DNA of 64,000 nucleotides from NCBI GenBank assembly GCA_026874595.1, contig CM049319.1, positions 21,253,601 to 21,317,600 on the forward strand, in the 5' to 3' direction. Below, one piece after another: positions 58,269 through 64,000 of this stretch. The translations under genes were made by a program, and so were the position numbers. The notes below the pieces were generated by a model. That model ran no database searches and was not told the origin of the DNA. It worked only from the letters and a program-made list of their open reading frames with translations. This DNA comes from Sipunculus nudus (taxonomy: Eukaryota; Annelida; Sipuncula; Golfingiida; Sipunculidae). Each line of letters opens with the position of its first letter. Position 1 is the stretch's first letter.

Positions 58269-60610
58269 TAATATCTAACGTCTATTAAAGGGTCCCAACC
58301 ACCTACCTGACCTTTATAAACTAAAGGTAATCCATTGGAGCCTTTTAAAAAAAGGTAAGAAAACATGGATGTCACGCTCATTAAAGGGACCTTTTCTAAT
58401 ACCTAACGTCTATTAAGGGTCCCAACCACCTACCTGACCTTTATAAACTAAAGGTAATCCATTGGAGCTTTTTAAAAAAAGGCCAGAAAACATGGATGTC
58501 ACGTTCATTAAAGGGACCTTTTCTAATATCTAACGTCTATTAAAGGGTCCCAACCACCTACCTGACCTTTATAAACTAAAGATAATCCATTGGAGCTTTT
58601 TAAAAAAAGGCCACAAAACATGGATGTCACGTTCATTAAAGGGACCTTTTCTAATATCTAACGTCTATTAAAGGGTCCCAACCACTTACCTGACCTTTAT
58701 TAACTAAAGATAATCCATTGAAGCTTTTTAAAAAAAGGCCAGAAAACATGGATGTCACGTTCATTAAAGGGACCTTTTCTAATATCTAACGTCTATTAAA
58801 GGGTCCCAACCACCTACCTGACCTTTATAAACTAAAGGTAATCCATTGGAGCTTTTTTAAAAAAAGGCCAGAAAACATGGATGTCACGCTCATTAAAGGG
58901 TCCTTTTCTAATATCTAACGTCTATTAAAGGGTCCTAACCACCTACCTGACCTTTATTAACTAAAGGTAATCCATTGGAGCTTTTTAAAAAAGGCCAGAA
59001 AACATGGATGTCACGTTCATTAAAGGGACCTTTTCTAATATCTGGCGTTTATTAAAGGGTCCCAACCACCTACCTGACCTTTAAAAACTAAAGGTAATCC
59101 ATTGGAGCTTTTTATGAAAAGGTCAGAAGCATGGATGTCACGTTCATTAAAGGGAACTTTTGTAATATCTAACGTCTATTAAAGGGTCCCAACCACCTAC
59201 CTGACCTTTATAAACTAAAGGTAATCCATTGGAGCTTTTTAAAAAAAGGCCAGAAAACATGGATGTCACGTTCATTAAAGGGACCTTTTCTAATATCTAA
59301 CGTCTATTAAAGGGTCCCAACCACCTACCTGACCTTTATAAACTAATGGTAATCCATTGGAGCTTTTTAAAAAAAGGCCAGAAAACATGGATGTCACGAT
59401 CATTAAAGGGACCTTTTCTAATAACTAACGTTTATTAAAGGGTCCCAACCACCTACCTGACCTTTATAAACTTAAGATAATCCATTGAAGCTTTTTAAAA
59501 AAGGCCAGGAAAAATGGATGACACGTTTATTAAAGGGACCTTTTCTAATACCTAACGTCTATTGAAGGGTCCCAACCACCTACCTGACCTTAATAAACTA
59601 AAGGTAATCCATTGGAGCTTTTTAAAAAAGGCCAGAAAACATGGATGTCACGTTCATTAAAGGGTCCTTTTCTAATACCTAACGTCTTTTAAAGGGTCCC
59701 AACCACCTACCTGACCTTTATAAACTAAAGGTAATCCATTCGAGCTTTTTAAAAAAAGGTAAGAAAACATGGATGTCACGTTCATTAAAGGGACCTTTTC
59801 TAATATCTAACGTCTATTAAAGGGTCCAAACCACCTACCTGACCTTTATAAACTAAAGATAATCCATTGGAGCTTTTTAAAAAAAGGCCAGAAAACATGG
59901 ATGTCACGTTCATTAAAGGGACGTTTATAATATCTAACGTCTATTAAAGGGTCCCAACCACCTACCTGACCTTTATAAACTAATGGTTATCCATTGGAGC
60001 TTTTTAAAAAAAGGCCAGAAAACATGGATGTCACGTTTATTAAAGGGGCCTTTTCTAATATCTAACGTCTATTAAAGGGTCCCAACCACCTACCTGACCT
60101 TTATAAACTAAAGATAATGCATTGGAGCTTTTTAAAAAAGGCCAGAAAACATGGATGTCACGTTCATTAAAGGGACCTTTTCTAATATCTAACGTCCATT
60201 AAAGGGTCCCAACCACCTACCTGACCTTTATAAACTAAAGGTAATCCATTGGAGCTTTTTAAAAAAAGGCCAGAAAACATGGATGTCACGTTCATTAAGG
60301 GGACCTTTTCTAATATCTAACGTCTATTAAAGGGTCCCAACCACCTACCTGACCTTTATAAACTAAAGGTAATCCCTTGGAGCTTTTTAAAAAAAGGGCA
60401 GAAAACATGGATGTCACGTTCATTAAAGGGACCTTTTATAATATCTAACGTTTATTAAAGGGTCCCAACCACCTACCTGACCATTATTAACTAAAGATAA
60501 TCCATTGAGGATTTTTAAAAAAAGGCCAGAAAACATGGATGTCACGTTCATTAAAGGGACCTTTTCTAATATCTAACGTCTATTAAAGGGTCCGAACCAC
60601 CTACCTGACC
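58269..60610 (+). repeat. Partial higher-order block X3, ~2.34 kb
   Basis: Follows X2 with a 4339-bp offset and retains the CACGATCATT monomer (59341-59460) missing from X2. Near 59540 the offset changes from ~4467 to 3832, a loss of ~635 bp or five monomers. Similarity to X2 ends near 60610. Confidence 0.8.
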
Positions 60611-63600
60611 TTTATAAACTAAAGGTTATCCATTGGAGCTTTTTTAAAAAAGGTCAGAAAACATGGATGTCACGTTCATTAAAGGGACCTTTTCTAATAT
60701 CTAACGTTTATTAAAGGCTCCCAACCACCTACCTGACCTTTATAAACTAAAGATAATCCATTGAAGCTTTTTAAAAAAGGCCAGGAAAAATGGATGACAC
60801 GTTTATTTAAGGGACCTTTTCTAATATCTAACGTCTATTAAAGGGTCCCAGCCACCTACCTGACTTTTATAAACTAAAGGTAATCGATTGGAGCTTTTTT
60901 AAGAAAGGCCAGAAAACATGGATGTCACGCTCATTAAAGGGACCTTTTCTAATATCTAACGTCTATTAAAGGGTCCCAACCACCTACCTGACCTTTATAA
61001 ACTAAAGGTAATCCATTGGAGCTTTTTAAGAAAAGGCCAGAAACATGGATGTCACGTTCATTAATGGGACCTTTCTAATATCTAACGTCTTTTAAAGGGT
61101 CCCAACGACCTACCTGATCTTTATAAACTAAAGGTAATCCATTGGAGCTTTTAAAAAAAGGCCTGAAAACATGGATGTCACGTTCATTAAAAGGACCTTT
61201 TCTAAATCCTACCGTCTATTAAAGGGCCCAACCACCTACCTGACCTTTATAAACTAAAGGTAATCTATTGGAGCTTTTTAAAAAAAGGCAAGAAAACATG
61301 GATGTCACGTTCATTAAAGGGACCTTTTCTAATACCTAACGTCTATTAAAGGGTCCAACCACCTACCTGACCTTTATAAACTAAAGGGAATCCATTGGAG
61401 CTTTTTTAAAAAAAGGCCAGAAAGCATGGATGTCACGTTCATTAAATGGACCTTTTCTCACACCTAACGTCTATTAAAGGGTCCCAACCACCTACCTGAC
61501 CTTTATTAACTAAAGATAATCCATTGAAGCTTTTTAAAAAAGGGCAGAAAACATGGATGTCACGTTCATTAAAGGGGCCTTATCTTATATCTAACGTCTA
61601 TTAAAGGGTTCCAACCACCTACCTGATCTTTATAAACTAAAAATAATCCATTGGAGCTTTTTAAATAATAGGCCAGAAAACATGGATGTCACGTTCATTA
61701 AAGGGACCTTTTCTAATATCTAACGTCTATTAAAGGGTCCCAACCACCTACCTGACCTTTATAAACTAAAGGTAATCCATTGGAGCTTTTTAAAAAAAGG
61801 CCAGAAAAAAAGGATGTCACGTTCATTAAAGGGATCTTTTCTAATATCTAACGTCTATTAAAGGGTCCCAACCACCTACCTGACCTTTATAAACTAAAGA
61901 TAATCCATTGGAGCTTTTTAAAAAAAGGCCAGAAAACATGGATGTCACGTTCATTAAAGGGACCTTTTCTAATATCTAACGTCTATTAAAGGGTCCCAAC
62001 CACCTACCTGACCTTTATAAACCAAAGGTAAAACATTGGATCTTTTGAAATAAAGGCCAGAAAACATGGATGTCACGTTCATTAAAGGGACTTTTCTAAT
62101 ATCTAACGTTTATTAAAGGGTCCCAACCACCTACCTGACCTTTATTAACTAAAGATAATCCATTGAAGCTTTTTAAAAAAAAGGCCAGAAAACATGGATG
62201 TCACGTTCATTAAAGGGACCTTTTCTAATATCTAACGTCTATTAAAGGGTCCCAACCACTTACCTGACCTTAATAAACTAAAGGTAATCCATTGGAGCTT
62301 TTTTTAAAAAGGCCAGAAAACATGGATGTCACGTTCATTAAAGGGACCTTTTCTAATATCTAACGTCTATTAAAGGGTCCCAACCACCTACCTGACCTTT
62401 ATAAACTAAAGGTAATCCATTGGAGCTTTTTTAAAAAAGGCCAGAAAACATGGATGTCACGCTCATTAAAGGGACCTTTTCTAATATCTAACGTCTATTA
62501 AAGGGTCCCAACCACCTACCTGACCTTTATAAACTAAAGGTAATCCATTGGAGCTTTTTAAGAAAAGGCCAGAAACATGGATGTCACGTTCATTAATGGG
62601 ACCTTTCTAATATCTAACGTCTATTAAAGGGTCCCAACGACCTACCTGATCTTTATAAACTAAAGGTAATCCATTGGAGCTTTTAAAAAAAGGCCTCAAA
62701 ACATGGATGTCTAGTTCATTAAAAGGACCTTTTCTAAATCCTACCGTCTATTAAAGGGCCCAACCACCTACCTGACCTTTATAAACTAAAGGTAATCTAT
62801 TGGAGCTTTTTAAAAAAAGGCAAGAAAACATGGATGTCATGTTCATTAAAGGGACCTTTTCTAATACCTAACGTCTATTAAAGGGTCCAACCACCTACCT
62901 GACCTTTATAAACTAAAGGAATTCTATTGGAGGTTTTTAAAAAAAGGCCAGAAAGCATTGGATGTCACGTTCATTAAAGGGACCTTTTCTAATATCTAAC
63001 GTCTATTTAAGGGTCCCAACCACCTACCTGACCTTAATAAACTAAAGGTAATCCATTGGAGCTTTTTAAAAAAAGGCCAGAAAACATGGATGTCACGTTC
63101 ATTAAAGGGACCTTTTCTAATACCTAACGTCTTTTAAAGGGTCCCAACCACCTACCTGACCTTTATAAACTAAAGGTAATCCATTGGAGCTTTTTAAAAA
63201 AAGGCCAGAAAACATGGATGTCACGTTCATTAAAGGGATCTTTTCTAATATCTAACGTCTATTAAAGGGTCCCAACCACCTACCTGACCTTTATAAACTA
63301 AAGGTAATCCATTGGAGCTTTTTTAAAAAAGGCCAGAAAACATGGATGTCACGCTCATTAAAGGGACCTTTTCTAATATCTAACGTCCATTAAAGGGTCC
63401 CAACCACCTACCTGACATTTATAAACTAAAGGTAATCCATTGGAGGTTTTCTAAAAAAGGCCAGAAAACATTGATGTCACGTTCATTAAAGGGACCTTTC
63501 TGATACCTAACGTCTATTAAAGGGTCCCAACCACATACCTGACCTTTATAAACTAAAGATAATCCATTGGAGCTTTTTATGAAAAGGCCAGAAAACATGG

Positions 63601-63866
63601 ATGTCACGTTCATTAAAGGGACCTTTTCTAATATCTAACGTCTATTAAAGGGTCCCAACCACCTATCTGACCTTTATAAACTAAAGGTAACCCATTGGAG
63701 CTTTTTAAACAAAGGCCAGAAAACATGGATGTTACGTTCATTAAAGGGACCTTTTCTAATATCTAACGTTTATTAAAGGGTCCCAACCACCTACCTGACC
63801 TTTATAAACTAAAGATAATCCATTGGAGCTTTAAAAAAAACATGAAACAGAAAACATGGATATCAC

Positions 63867-64000
63867 CGTATGCAGGCTGCTTGTTTTGTTTATATCAACA
63901 TGTTTATATTATGTGGTGGTCCGCCAAAATAACTGAAACACATTCAACAAGGGTATTTGTCAGCAAATAGATAAGCCAAATCTTTGCAAATGGGGTTTTG
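63867..64000. other. Right flank beyond the satellite
   Basis: Unique-looking AT-rich sequence to the end of the window. No feature recognised. Confidence 0.6.

Larger units (their letters stand above)
38698..63866 (+). repeat. Satellite array, ~128-bp monomer, ~197 copies
   Basis: The array is head-to-tail throughout with no inversion seen. Each ~127-129 bp monomer carries, in order, TTTATAAACTAAAGG, CCATTGGAGC, an A-run of 5-8, ACATGGATGTCACG, CATTAAAGGGACC, TAACGTCTATTAAAGGG and CCAACCACCTACCTGACC. It begins and ends inside a monomer. Monomer variants (ATCTGGCG, CTTTTTATGAAAAGG, AGAAAGCATGG, TAATACC) recur in fixed order, giving higher-order blocks. Open frames inside the array are monomer readthrough with no coding signal. 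A centromeric, pericentromeric or interstitial satellite are all possible. Confidence 0.98.

Noticed and set aside
38698-63866. CRISPR-like repetition
   Set aside because: There are no distinct spacers, the whole unit repeats, and the context is animal satellite DNA.

Overview
The window is repeat-dominated nuclear DNA from an animal. The evidence is a metazoan-type BEL/Pao LTR retrotransposon, a hAT-like non-autonomous element, other inverted-repeat elements, microsatellites and a 25-kb satellite array, with no bacterial-style gene packing. A marine invertebrate, perhaps a mollusc, is plausible from the general style of the repeats, but nothing here fixes the taxon. I found no host protein gene, tRNA or rRNA that I could support.

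Layout. (1) 1-6463: AT-rich non-coding flank with a TA microsatellite, a 120-bp tandem duplication, a degenerate ~53-bp repeat and a ~340-bp inverted-repeat element. (2) 6469-27795: three head-to-tail copies of one BEL/Pao retrotransposon arranged LTR-int-LTR-int-LTR-int-LTR, period 6678/6678/6679 bp, with a single 5-bp target duplication (CAGGC) outside the two outermost LTRs. Each internal region reads, in order, gag (DUF1759-like plus zinc knuckles), aspartic protease, reverse transcriptase, RNase H and integrase. All three carry the same set of stops and frame breaks, plus private ones. (3) 27801-38697: non-coding flank holding two inverted repeat pairs, a well-delimited hAT-type MITE with a perfect 8-bp target duplication, diverged ~290-bp tandem units, a ~16-bp minisatellite, a CA repeat, an inverted-repeat element and a CpG-rich block. 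(4) 38698-63866: a head-to-tail satellite of ~128-bp monomers, roughly 197 copies, with multi-monomer higher-order duplications (7-mer ~893 bp, 25-mer 3188 bp, 34/35-mer ~4.34-4.46 kb). (5) 63867-64000: short unique tail.

How it fits together. The retroelement trimer looks like the product of recombination after a single insertion. The outer LTRs share three alleles that differ from the two inner LTRs. The middle internal region is a mosaic: its 5' half matches copy 3 and its 3' half matches copy 1. This is what an LTR-LTR unequal crossover (giving a dimer), followed by an internal unequal crossover (giving a trimer), would leave. Because the copies share the same inactivating lesions, the element was probably dead before it was amplified. 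The satellite shows the same theme of unequal exchange on a larger scale, including a monomer loss in one block and a two-monomer conversion-like patch. All comparisons were made by eye; alignments would be needed for exact identities.
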